This document shows positions 1-11,464 of a DNA stretch of 64,000 nucleotides, piece after piece; position 1 is the stretch's first letter, and every line of letters starts with the position of its first letter. The DNA is taken from assembly GCA_958450325.1 (NCBI GenBank), contig OY288239.1, positions 42,489,811 through 42,553,810 on the forward strand. The letters are read 5' to 3'. The notes beneath the pieces were generated by a model, which saw only the letters and a list, made by a program, of their open reading frames with translations, had not been told where the DNA came from and did no database searches. The stretch comes from Agrostemma githago. Taxonomy: Eukaryota > Streptophyta > Magnoliopsida > Caryophyllales > Caryophyllaceae. The position numbers and the translations under genes were made by a program.

Positions 1-299
1 CAAAAACTAGTGCTAATACACCACATAATGTCAATTAATACAACATAGTACTAAACGGTTGGGCGCTACCGGTCCAACTTTTCCTTTCCCTTGCCATTCG
101 GGTATGCTTGCTCGGGCCTTTCGCCATCGACCCCTCCTAACACAAACTTCCACCGTCCTAGCCAAAAGCGAGCCCAACCAATCCCACTTCCCCTTCTCAC
201 TCACATTTTCAATACGAATCTTGTCGGTCTCGGCCCGTTTAGATGAACTGACGAACACTAGGATCGGTAACGCCGTCTTTGGTCGGGCACTACATTAGC

Positions 300-3200
300 C
301 CTAGAAGCCGCGCCGACGGCAATCACAATCTCACAAAGCTGGTCATCTAAACCTAGGTCCTCCAGGTCTATAAGAGGAGACTCACTACCATCCATCCCCG
401 ACAGCATGTTTAGGGTAGTTGTCTCGGGGACTCCACCAACTTCCTCAGTAGCACCCGTAGCCTCACCCTCACCCTCAGCCTCCCTTTCGATTCGATGCCT
501 AACCTCTTTGTGCTGAGGTCTCGCCCCGAGACCGAGCCAGCTGCTCCTTTAGGAAGGCGATCTCGTCAGCCCGAGATTGCAGGAGCCGTTGTGCCTCAAC
601 CTCTCTCGCCTCGAGCTCGGTCACCCGAGTCTCCAGCTGTCCCACCATATCTGGGACGTCCTGCAAATACACTTAAATGTTAGGAAAGTACACCAACAGC
701 CTAGAGAATCACCCTAGTCACGTAAACTCACCGAGCGAGGCCTCGAAGTGCCATGGGAAACCCTCGAGGCATAGGCCCGGAAGCAGTTAGCAGCCTGCCA
801 CAACCGCTGATGGCAAGTCGAGGAAACCTGAAAGGTGAAACCACGGAAGTTAGACAAGCCAACCCTAGCTCTTAGAACACGAACCCGAAGAGAAAAAAAA
901 CTCACCCGGTACACCCGGTCACGCCACTCTATCCCGGCATCCATCTGCTCAGCAGAACATGGGGGGAGAGACTCGGTGAAAGGAATCCCAGCCTCATCCA
1001 CCCTAAGCAGCGTCAGAGCAAAATCTGGGGGCTGGATTTCATCAGCCGGATCGGCCAGCTGAGAAGACAACAGATTGGTCGGTCAAAGGGCAAAGAAACA
1101 ATAAACCGCAAAGAAAACACTAGAATTAAAATTAAAACCTTACCACGAGGCGATACCAAGCCAACCGCCGGGTGACGTGAGACAGATAAGAGGCGCCAGG
1201 CACCAGGAGTGTATCGCCTCCCTCTCCGTCCCTATCTTCAAGGACCTCTGCGGTGGTTGGTGGTCTGAACATGGTCCAGGGAGGATCAATCGGTACCATG
1301 AAATCATCATACAGACACTGACGCACCAGCCGCTCGCCCAGATACCAAACCGAGCGAAACAACGCAGGAAGGAGCATTCTCCTATAACTCCGAGGCCTCA
1401 GCTCTGCGGCCACATACTCCGGCACGCCCTCGTAGTCAGCCCAAGGGTGGGCCACAAACTACACAAGTAGAACCAACATCCCAATGAATCCCAAAGCTTG
1501 GGGGCTATTGAACAAAATAGGCTATAAAAAGAAAACTTACATCCCCGAGGCTCAATTTGTTAACCAGCGCATTCTCTAACGGGTAGTGGCTAGTAGTGCT
1601 CTTAGGCTAAGCCAACCTCCATTCGATCCCCGCCGGGAATCTCTTCGGGTGAACCCGCACCGTCTTAGGAGCCAAGCACGGGAAATAGGAGTAGATCCAA
1701 TCCTGCAATAAACCCATAATACACTTAGCAACACTAAACCAAAGCCAAGTAGAATTCGTGACACGAAAGTGAGAATAGTAGCTAACCTCTAGTATAAAAC
1801 CCGGACCCACAATGGGCACAGTCGAGGCCGACTCTATCACCAACGCCCTCACCATGACTTGCAGGTAGCGAGTCATCTCCGTGAAAGCCGCGGTCACCCA
1901 ATCGTAGCGCCCTAGCTGAGTCAGCTCAGCCAGGAAAGGCAGGATCCTAGTGCTGAACCTCTCGCCCTTGTCCGAGAAATGGGTCGACCCTAGAAAGTAC
2001 CACAACCACAACCGGGCGTCCTTCTCCGGCGTGTTGGGTTCCCGACCCTCCAACACCCCACTCGCTTGAAGTGGTCGGTGATATAAGAACTAAATATAGC
2101 GTGAGGCGCACTATATGCCTCACGCGGTAAACAATCCCCTATAAGACCCCGCACCTCATCGCTATCTAGACTAGGGCCCTCGGCGGCCCACCTAATCCTA
2201 TCCGGACCCTAGGGCAGACCGCTAATTATCCCAAAATCCTCTATGGTCATCCCGACCTCCCCAAAAGCCATGTGGAAGGTCGAGGTAGTATCATGAAAGC
2301 GATCTATCATCGCCCTAATCACCATAAGGTTGCATTTAGTTTTGCAACCCACCAACCTAGCCCATTGTCCGACCACGGAACCTAGAGCGGTCCGCTCGAT
2401 AATCCTTTTTACTGCAGGGGTCAACTTTTGAAAATAGATATCAAGACACGTAGTAAAGCCCGAGAAAGTCTTCATCGGACCTGGGGGCTGCAAACCAAAA
2501 CAACTCAAGGATAAACAAAAACAAACCTAGCTTAACCTGAGCAAAAAAAAAAAGAAAGTGTACGACACAAACCAATAAGAACAATTAGAACACTCACCAG
2601 GCCCCGCACGATGTGGTTAGAAATGTGAAGGTCAAGGTGAAACATGAGCTGATGACCATCCCACTCCCGAGCCCACTCAGGATCCTCGTAGACAACCTCC
2701 TCGTTCTCCGGTACAGGAACCGGAACGTGAACCCTCCTAGCCACGGTCTCTGGAGGCATACGCTTCTTCACTCTATCAAAGTCAGCCTCGTTAGTAGTTT
2801 CGGGATCGCGACGCTGGGACGAGATACTCTTGTGTCTCCTGCGAATCCCTCGGGGAGTCTGCGAACTAGCCCCGGCAACCTCCGCACTAGCACTAGCCCT
2901 AGCACCACTAACCGAGGAAGTTCCCTCGGGACGCTCAGTATCATCCCTAGCTGTAAACAAAACCAAAAACAGAAAAACATAACCCTAGTCAGGCTAAATC
3001 AGCTTAAACAGGTCAAAATAGGGTTAAAATTTTGGATAAAGATATCAAAATTCCGCAAAAGCCGTTAGCACCCATTTTTGATCCCGGTCACAATGGAAAT
3101 GATTTCGGGAAAATCCGGCATCGTTACGACACCTTTTGGTCCGTCTTAAGACACAAAAAACCTTACGGAGAGCCCTAGGAGCCGTCCTAGCCCATAAGAA

Positions 3201-3549
3201 CCGACAAGAAAGCTACCCACATTCTCACAAACACTATTTGAATGAGATTATGCAAAACAAATACGGGAATAATCGAGAAACGATCCTTAACCCTAGCATT
3301 ACAAACACATTCCCTTAAGGAGCGATCATCGCACCTCGAGAACCTGTGTCAAGCTTATAACTAACTTAACAAACTCTAATCGACCATAATTCAACAATGG
3401 AACCAAGCACAAGCATCAAAAATTAACGAATCAAAAAACCCCCAAATCAATTTTTTAGGGTTTAAAACAAACAAATAATCAATCAAATCAAGCTAAATCG
3501 ACACTAAACAAGTAAAGAACACTAACCCGGAGTCGACATTGTCGTAAAT
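300..3549 (-). pseudogene. Antisense plant mobile domain (PMD) gene, copy 1, broken
   Basis: PMD proteins are plant nuclear proteins (MAIN/MAIL1 are the known cellular ones), and the domain is also found in transposable elements. On the minus strand I infer exons at 3537-3549 (start codon), 2598-2950, 1787-2487, 1541-1702, 1144-1458, 906-1058, 732-827 and 660 down to about 300, with GT..AG introns of 71-586 bp. The 1787-2487 exon holds the PMD core (TFSGFTTCLDIYFQK, TFHMAFGEVGMTIEDFG); the last exon is a coiled coil. Damage: a stop in place of Trp after ISGLP (about 2209), a 1-nt deletion near 2050, a stop in the 1541-1702 exon after EWRLA, and a 2-nt deletion in the last exon. The 2598-2950 exon is open here, unlike in copy 2. 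It lies antisense near the 3' end of its element. Confidence 0.75.
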
Positions 3550-4112
3550 AGTGGAAATCGAAACAAAACTTGGCAAGAAAAGTCGAAAAGTCGAGGTTGG
3601 GGCGAGGGGGACGACGCGTTTGAATGTTGTGAAATAAAACAATCGCCCTAATTTTCGTTTACTTAAACAGACCCGGACCGCAAAAACCCGACCGCAGCAG
3701 CTGACGCGCCTGAGTTCTGGCGCGCTGGGGGCTAGGCGCCTGAAGATCAAGGCGCAGACAGATGCGCGTCTAAACAGCCCGTTATAGACTAAAACAAACA
3801 AGTTTGATACACATAAAACATGCACCTACTAAGACAAGCAAAACAACAATAATGGAACGACTACTAATCAACATTGATAATACACTCTCGACGATAAAAC
3901 AAGCATAAGAAACGCACTTAACCTAAACGCACTTAACCTAAACGCTGCACCCGGACGCGGAACAAAACAAATCTAAACCAAACTAATCTAAATAAACTCT
4001 AAACAAATCTCAAATGCATAAACAAACCAAGACAAAAGCAAGAACAAACCCAAACAAAATAAGACAAACTCACAAAACAAAAACAAAAACCTTTAATTAA
4101 AACAAATAAGCA
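3550..4112. other. Upstream region of antisense PMD gene, no gene seen
   Basis: This stretch is closely matched by 14726-15260 in copy 2. It lies upstream of the first PMD exon on the minus strand, so it would hold any promoter for that gene. I see no convincing TATA box or open reading frame with coding character. A 110-residue minus-strand frame across 3493-3825 is conserved in copy 2 but drifts in its C-terminal half and overlaps exon 1, so I do not call it a gene. Confidence 0.5.
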
Positions 4113-4497
4113 AACAGTATATCTTGCCCAAGGGACGTTAGTATCCCGACGGCACAGCAACAACAACCGTGCCCGAGGGACGTTAGTATCCCGGAGGCAC
4201 AACAATTTTGCCCTAGGGATGTTAGTATCCCGAAAGGCAGCTGCTCGAGCGGAGAGTGACGCCCTCGAGCAGTATTCAACAGAAATTTTCATCTGATTGG
4301 AGACTGACGCCATCGGATGATTCATTTTGCCTTAGGGACGTTAGTATCCCGAAGGCACGGCAAAAACAATTTTCGAGTGGATACTAACGCCCTCAAAGGA
4401 GTCTGATACCTCCACAGCAACTTGTCGAGTGGATACCAACACCCCCGACAGCAATTTTCGAGTGGATACTAACGCCCTCGACGGAGTCTGATACCTC
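4113..4497 (+). repeat. Hairpin-module array, copy 1
   Basis: A run of about 30-bp modules, each a short inverted repeat around a conserved centre. One class has the centre GGATACTAACGCC or GGAGACTGACGCC between complementary arms (for example CTGCTCGAG at 4241 with CTCGAGCAG ending at 4272, and CATCTGAT at 4290 with ATCGGATG ending at 4319). The other class reads GGGACGTTAGTATCCC inside GCC..GGC arms, so its centre is the reverse complement of the first. The array sits between the antisense PMD gene and the LTR. It is cut short at about 4497 by a deletion that also removed the LTR start. Confidence 0.8.
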
Positions 4498-4709
4498 CAC
4501 GGCGCTGGGTCAAGCCACGGGAAACCTTAACACCCAAGAAATGTATTATACACCCGTCTCACGGTTTTGGAAAGTATCAAAACCGTATCCTCAAAATCCC
4601 AACCGCCCCGCCGTACGCGCCTTGGTCTCACCACGCCTTAGCCCAGGCGCCTGAGTCCTGGTGCGCCCCAGCTCAGGAGCCCATACCGGTGACGAGGGCT
4701 GAAAACACC

Positions 4710-4717
4710 TATAAATA
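4710..4717 (+). promoter_or_regulatory. TATA box of LTR 1
   Basis: TATAAATA within a GC-rich upstream context, followed about 30 bp later by a pyrimidine-rich stretch (TCTTCTCTTCCCCC). The same box is kept in LTR 2 at 16762-16769, at the same place relative to the LTR end. It would drive the genomic RNA of the element rightwards. Confidence 0.65.
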
Positions 4718-4974
4718 CCCTCCCTTCACGCCCTCATTTCAACACACAATTCTCATTCTTCTCTTCCCCCTTTAAACTCTCGCTAATGGCTCACACTCCG
4801 AAGCCCGAGGCAAACGATCCACTCGATCGTAGTTCCGATAAAAAGCGACATCGACGCTACTCCTCACCTTCGAGCACCCCACTCGATACCGAGGTACCCG
4901 TGATCGAATAGCTCAAAACTAGTAACAAAGTTCTGCCGGATTAGCCGCAGAACTAGTCCTTAGCAACGAAGCTC

Positions 4975-5269
4975 TAGGGGTGTTCAAAAAGTGACCCGGA
5001 CCGGTAAACCCGACCAACCCAGACCGTACGGTCCGGTCCGGTCCGTACCGATCCGGTCTGCGGGTCTCCAAAAACTTGGTTGCCGGTCCGCGGTCCGGTC
5101 CACACTTAAAAAAAATCAAATTTAGTGTATTCTGTCGGTCCGGTCCGGTCTTAAGAGGGTCCGGTCCGGTCCGGGTTCTTTGTTAACCGGTCCGGTCCGC
5201 GGGTTTGGTTTTTTGGGTTGCCGGTCCGCGGGTCAAGCCGGTCCGGGTTTGGACCGGTGAACACCCCTA
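4975..5269. mobile_element. hAT-type MITE made of CCGGTCCGG repeats
   Basis: A 295-bp insertion with terminal inverted repeats TAGGGGTGTTCA / TGAACACCCCTA and an 8-bp target duplication, cgaagctc at 4967-4974 and cgaagcgc at 5270-5277 (one mismatch). LTR 2 has the uninterrupted site (agcaacgaggctctgccgg near 17015), which proves insertion. TIR type and 8-bp duplication fit hAT elements. The interior is unusual, being dominated by CCGGTCCGG runs in both orientations, and has no coding capacity. Confidence 0.88.
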
Positions 5270-6666
5270 CGAAGCGCTGCTGGAGTAGCCGCGGGAAGGT
5301 CAAACGGTAACGGAGTTCTGCCGGAGTCACTGGTCAAGCTAGGAGGATCCGCCTGTTGATCGAGTCGTCACTAGGTTGCCATCTAAACAAAACTTTCCAT
5401 ATTTATACTTTTTATTATTATGCACTACGACAACACTAGATATGGGCGATAGGCCCACATGCATCTACTGAAATACGAAACGTCCCAACTTCAACCACAA
5501 ATACTAAAACACACTAAATAGACCCGAGTAATTCCGAGATCCGTTCTCAAAATTATCTATGCATCGAGTCCCGTTTAGTGTATATTCCGAGGGTGCAACT
5601 CCTCACAATGTGATTTACTTACATTCGCATTTATAGTTTTTCGTATGATTTATTGCTTTTATGACCTTATAATCGCATGCTAAATCATCTAACACGGAAT
5701 TCAAAACGTAAAATAACTAAAACTGAACAAAGTGATGGTCGGGTTCCGTATTAGTCCGGGTGCTCATCTTATTGGGTTCGACGCATCTCTATTAATCTCG
5801 AACCGACGCATCTTAAGCAGAATACCATGTAAGGTATACCACGAGAACGACTAATATCCGTATTATCACGTTAAAACCGATTTGCTAATACTTATACTAT
5901 TAGTACTCTCTACTCTCCTACGTGCATCTTTTCATGGCCTGCTTGTCACGTGAGATCGCATGCAAAGAATGTAAACACAACTACTTCGACGACAATACTT
6001 ACTTGTCCTTAAACAACCGACGTAGCTAAATATAGGATTAAAATAATGGATGTTACAGTACTTCCACCACAACAAAAGAATTAGGATATCAGCCCACTGA
6101 TTGATTAGTAGCGGTCGCTATAGTGCGGGCGGGATTGGGTGTTGACATCTATCGGATGTTGGCTTCCCAATACGTACCCTCACCCCTTACTCAGAATCGA
6201 CGGTTTCTGGATGTCCAAAACCATTGGCTATGAGAGTCATTCCAGGCATGGAGTGCTTAAGGGTACAAGTCTTTATCTTTAGGTCCCGTGCCATTCACCT
6301 TTGAGCCGGCAAGGGATCAAAGTTGACTTGAACGGTTTCCGAGTCCCCATAATTGACTCGGTGGCAACTCCACAAATCGGCAACGAATTCAGTTCACTAA
6401 AAAGGTCACCTTATCAAATGAATCGGCCTTTAAACATTTGCGACTCGATCGATTCCCAAACGGAAACACGGGTGCCCGCACCCGTCTCGTACAAGTCTGG
6501 ATCGTCATCCAAATCGAGGTCCGACACTTCGCCCCGTATGCGAGATCGGACCGGCCCCTGGCAGAGAGGGGGCCGCGTGGGTGGCCGCCGCCACACGATG
6601 AAAACCAGGTCGGTCCCGCGTGGGCACGCGCGGGGCACCGGGCGGTGCGGATGGACGTCCACAGTT

Positions 6667-6684
6667 TGGGGACTCCGCTGGGGA
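6667..6684 (+). other. Primer-binding site
   Basis: TGGGGACTCCGCTGGGGA begins three bases after the LTR end. It matches the PBS of the second Tat-like element at 27746 (TGGCGACTCCGCTGGGAA) except for one internal C-to-G change and its ending. I recall this type as complementary to the 3' end of tRNA-Arg in Ogre elements; a tRNA alignment was not possible here. Confidence 0.7.
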
Positions 6685-8308
6685 TTTGGAAACATGTTTT
6701 AAATGGTGGTGTAACTTGAACGAGGTCAGTGAAGCTCATTTCTTAGTTCCTAGTTGTGGTCACTACAGGTTTTGGCCCTAAAAAGCCCACCCTAACCGAT
6801 ATCAGGACCAATCAACCTCTTCGCGGTAAGATCTCTAGGGACACGCGGAGAGATCCTCGATTGACGCTCCGTCCGCCTAACGCGTAACCCACGGGATTAA
6901 TAAGCGGATAGTTCCGAACGAACGGCATGGCACTCGTCTCCTCAGACCATTGTCAATACCTAAGTAAAGACTATTCGTGGGCGGTAGCCTACCCTAACCT
7001 AATCCCGCATGAGTGTACGCATTCCTAGTTATGTGTAGCGTGTTTGAACAATACAACCCAAATAAAGCACTAAAAATCTGGATTCAACCACGCCAACATA
7101 TTTAACCGCACCCAATTCCGTTTTTGAAAATACTTCATCTTTTCAAAACGACCATTTAAACATCAATACTCCGATCAAATCGTGATTTCTAAAAAGGGAA
7201 AACATTTTTAGATGCCGTTATCATGGCAAAATTTACACTCACTGCTTTCAAAAAAAAAAATTTAGTGCCATCACCTTTGCCAAATTAAAACCCGTTAACA
7301 ACGATTACCGTTAATGCAACCGAAACTCCCAATTAATGGGGTTAAGGCTACCATGCGGTTACATTTTATTTCAAAAAAATGTTTTTACACACATACCGTT
7401 AACACAACCAAAAATTCAATTAATGAAGTCAAGGAACCCAAAACGGTTACATTCTAGAAACACTTTTCACAATACATCACTCTCCACTGTCAAATGCTAG
7501 TTAATGCGACCGACAAACGTGGATCACTCGTTTTGAAAGCTTTTTCTAAAGACACCATTCATCACCTAAGTTCTTTGACAAGGATTTAGTTACACCTTTA
7601 AAATACCATCGTTAGACTTCACGCTCTGCCACGGGCATCACGTACACCGCAAATATCGAACTAATCAATTAATAGCAGTCTCGATAGATGCATCACGCAA
7701 TCATTTTCAAAAAAAAAAAAACGGTTTCCCTAAAGAACCGTGTTCCTTTAAAAAAAGGGGCTTTTACACTGTTGCCATCATCGGATTCCCGAGACACACA
7801 TGGGGCAGCACACCTTCACGTCACGAACGAGGTCACCACACCATCGTCACCCTAGCTTTGCAAAATCACTTTTAAAAAAAAAAAGAAAAATACTTTCCTC
7901 TGCGAGTATCGGTCCTTTTTCAAAAAATTCTTTGATCCTGAGCCGGGATCGCGATCAACCTCTCACGCCGTACAACTGTGTGATTAACTGTCTGCGTTAG
8001 TTACTAGGATCATCTCTACTCGAGGTCTTACATTTTGTGTCGTCTCATTCCGAGAAGTCCTCTTTAAACCTCACCTCCGAGGTTTGTGTCAAATCATCTC
8101 GTTACAGAGACCTAAGATACATAAGGCGTTCCGCCGAATACACCAAGAGTCTAAAGCACCCGAGTCCCTAACCCAGTGACCGCGCACACACGCGAGTCAA
8201 GGGTCTCATTTCTGCGTCGCTCAGTCACGAGCATTCCTTGAGTCTCTAAGTCATCCGGTGGATCCGTTCTGACCTTCTAATCCTTTCCCATTAGAATCAC
8301 TCCCCGAC
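6685..8308 (+). other. Retrotransposon 5' leader, no gene
   Basis: Non-coding leader between PBS and gag. It contains many short A-runs and short repeats of the kind cgttaacacaaccaaaaattcaa. The part from about 7490 onward recurs inverted at 20722-20000. Two short frames (6301-6702 running out of the LTR, and 7800-8000) show no domain or conservation that suggests a gene. Confidence 0.6.
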
Positions 8309-9046
8309 ATGTCGGTAGATTCAAGCGCCATCAAAAGCATCCGCAATGATGTCAGTGCCCTAGCCAAATTGGTTCGCAACATCCGTACTTCAGTAACCCG
8401 TTTGACTTTGTCCGTCCGTTACATCGATAGCCGCCTCAATTTCCTTGAGAGTAGAGACACCGAAAGCGATACAAACGCTAACCTGAGTGATTACCATGCC
8501 CAAAAGCCTACCCAGGATAGATTATCCCAATGCTCCGCTCGATCAAAGATTCCTAAAATCGATGCGGAAGGAACACCAAGACCTTACGAGACCACATCCA
8601 ACAAAGTAGGAAGGTCACCGAGAAAATTTACCCAAATCAAACCATCTTACGCCGAAACTCTTAAGTGCCTAGTCGATCAAGGGTTACTCTCACCTTTGGG
8701 TCCCACTCCAGACCCACCAGTGGGCAGACGAAGCAAAAGTTGGACCCCTAATGCTTATTGCCTATATCACCAAGGTAACGGCCATGATACAGAATCTTGA
8801 TTTTGGCTCAAACATGCCATACAAGATATGATCGAAAACGAGACCATTAATCTCCTTCCCCCCGAGAAACCAAACAATACCACAAACCCTTTTAGCGTTC
8901 ACACTGTCCCTGGCGACACCAACGGTTGTTCCCACCGTGACCCTATAGAGGAGAATGCCCTGACTATCGAGGAAGATGCCGACAACTCATGGGCATCCAC
9001 CGAGACGAGTAAATCTGCATCTGAGTCAGAGTCAAGTTCGTCTTAG
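8309..9046 (+). pseudogene. Degenerate gag lacking capsid, Tat-type
   Basis: Starts MSVDSSAIKSIRNDVS, shares the IDSRLNFLES segment with the minus-strand relative at 19205-19964, and contains the nucleocapsid-like motif YCLYHQGNGHDTE. The motif's last cysteine is replaced by an in-frame TGA at 8798-8800, after which the same frame stays open to a Ser/Glu-rich tail (SESESSSS) ending at 9046. The central retrotransposon-gag (capsid) region is absent, so N-terminus and nucleocapsid are fused. Gag normally packages the element RNA; this form could not build a particle alone. Confidence 0.7.
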
Positions 9047-11464
9047 GGCCTAGACCTAGTAATATAACAAATGTCTTTTCATTTCTCGCATCGAGTCAGG
9101 AGGTGTGTGGGGATCTGTCCTCCACCTCCCCAAAAACAATATCACGGGCATATAGCCCGCTTATTACTATCAATAAAAAGAAATAAACTTTTCTTCCTTT
9201 ATGATACGCCTTCACAATCGCTTGATTTAATAATGCACTATCTTGCTTACAACTCGGTACTATACCATTTATCGATAACAATCAAACATACCTCGAAACA
9301 ACGCGGAATTATAAGAACTGAGATCCCGCATTCTTTTCTTTTACCTATTCCATGTCTAGTATAGAAAGCCACAAACTATCCCTTAGAACGAGCATTCCCG
9401 AATCCTATGATGAATCTAGATAGTCTCTTAGCTTGTGATCAAAGACGGAAGGCAAACCCATTCCCACAATATATATCCCTCAAATAAAGACCGACCATTT
9501 CCTACCATAGGTGCTAGTCTGACAAAAAGAAAAAGAAGTCTGAAACGGCCAAAAGGATCCAAAGAAAAAATGAAACCAAGGTCAAACTAAACCGGCCCAA
9601 ACGATGGTCAAAATGAAACCGCCCAATCATTCAACTCAACTTCAAATGCAAAGTCCGAACAAAAAGAAAAAAAAAGAGAAAAAAAAAACAGACTAGTCAA
9701 CTAGCACCCAAATATTACCCTCCCTACATTACAACCCTTAAGACCTTCCCGAGACACTTGTTAAGAGATAGTCCAGAATTTTGAGGATTCAAGCTCAATA
9801 GGATAATCCCAACCGAGGCTAGACATGGAAATCAGATCCCACGTAATTTACAACCCACCCGATTGAAGTCTGAGTTTTTTTTTACTCAACTTCCCCTTTC
9901 CTACCACATTACGAAACCGCAACCCCATAGCCTTAACTCCACAAAAATCAAGCTCCAGATCTTAGTTCATCAGAGCCACTCACTACCTAGCTCCACATTC
10001 CAAAACCATCCAAGCCAGTCGCCTTGACCCAAACACGGTATCTCGGTAATTGTCACTTTCAAGGGGTCACACCCAATCATTTCACATTAATTTTAGCTAG
10101 GGTGAAAACCCATGTGAATACACTCTAAACATCTCACATCGATAATTGGCATAACGAGTCTAAAGCAAAATCACTCACATCTAAAAAGAACTACGAACAT
10201 GGTTTGATTCCATCCAAACACAGATACGTAGGCAACCCGTCCCCAGGTACAACCAAACGACCGAACAAATAAAATCGATTAATCGATTCATGTACAAACC
10301 GGGACTCTCCCCACGACCCGGTCAATGAGTGATTTTAAAATGACGAAGCACAAACGACGAGCCGAGGACGGGGTGAAAACCCGAAAGGGCGCCCCGGGCA
10401 AAATGAAGAAACGAGTTGCGAGCCGTCGTAAAAAAAAAGAATAGAAAAAACGCAAAAAGGGTGAGCCGAGGACGTTGTGAAAACCCGAAAGGGCGCCCGG
10501 GGCAAAAGGAAGAATCAAGTTGCGAGGCACCACAAAAAAAAAAGGAAAAAATAAAAATTGTGCTTCTCATTAATGAAAAATCAGTTAAATCAAGCCTTTG
10601 TCGAGGCCCTTTACATCGAGCATCCGAAATCCGCTACCCCGGAAAATGACGACGTGTCAAGCAAAACCCTACAAAAATTAGTACTAATACGCCACATAAT
10701 ATCAATTAATAGAACATAGTACTAAATGGCTGGGCTCTACTGGTCCGACTTTCCCCTTTCCTTATTCTGTAGTACAATCATCTCCACAATCTTTAACCTT
10801 TCTCTCACATCCGACAACCCCGAACGTCGGGAACGACCTCCTGAAGTCGCGAAACCCCTTTCCAAAAGCCAAAATGTCCGCGCAAGAGTAACAGGTCCAC
10901 GCGGATATCACATTTCACCCGTCAGACCCACCGGACTTAAACGTCTTTTCATTTTTTTAGGGGGATAAGCTACCCCACCTAGGCGGGTTGTAGCCTTCAC
11001 CGTCGAGTCACGTCTGTAGCCTAACAAGGCAATATTATGAGTATGTAAAAGGTGGTCTAACTTTTTTTCAAAAAGTGCTCGGATTTTAAATTCCGATTTC
11101 GTACTAAAGCTCATCTCCTAATATATGCGGTCAAAACACGTTAATGTTTTACGTTAACATTTTACATCTCGTCTGTCTTGAGTCAAAACATTTTAATCGA
11201 TGTACTATCTGATCCGATTCCCGGCTTAAACTAATGCATTTCAAAAAATCCAAAAAAGCATTTTCGTACTCTCATGCAATATCAACGCATTCTAAAACGT
11301 CCTGAACTGCAATGAAGTCGCAAACGAACCGAATTTGAAGTGATTACTTGTCAATCTAGGTAAACAATTCGCCAAACAAAAAACGCAATACTAATCCAAC
11401 CAATTCAAATACTAAGAATCTAAAACAAATATACAAAATATACGAATCCTTATACAAATCGAGG
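9047..11464 (+). other. Non-coding internal region where pol would be expected
   Basis: No protease, reverse transcriptase, RNase H or integrase frames are visible, so this unit is non-autonomous (LARD-like). Segments at about 9350-10270 are recognisably related to 29990-31260 of the second Tat-like element (for example gaggattcaagctc and acttcccctttccta). Positions 10676-10775 repeat the window start. The stretch 10776-11464 is absent from copy 1 apart from short traces. Confidence 0.6.
10359..10560 (+). repeat. Two-copy tandem repeat, about 103 bp unit
   Basis: The segment beginning GAGCCGAGGACG, continuing GTGAAAACCCGAAAGGGCGCC and ending in an A-rich run, occurs at 10359 and again at 10463, with small differences. 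It lies in the non-coding internal part. No coding role is visible. Confidence 0.7.

Larger units (their letters stand above)
4498..6663 (+). repeat. LTR 1 of the Tat-like element, 5' truncated
   Basis: Matches 16551-18411 over its length except for the MITE at 4975-5269. It ends in ..GTCCACA immediately before a PBS, as a 5' LTR should. The first 300 or so bases of the LTR, together with the PPT and most of the hairpin array, are missing. The join shares CCAC with both sides (tacctCCAC / aaacCCACggc), so a microhomology-type deletion is likely. The LTR is functional only from its TATA box onward. Confidence 0.8.

Noticed and set aside
3493..3825. 110-residue minus-strand frame, with a relative at 14705-15004
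   Set aside because: It overlaps the inferred PMD start exon. The two copies diverge in the C-terminal half through frame changes, so it is better explained as upstream sequence and intron.
6301..6739. Overlapping long frames on both strands at the end of LTR 1
   Set aside because: They lie across the LTR/PBS border in GC-rich DNA. The counterpart frames in LTR 2 break at different points and show no domain.
10138..10154. A 17-base same-strand match (cgataattggcata core) to 18880-18896
   Set aside because: The surrounding sequence there is inverted relative to the first element and does not extend the match; probably chance.
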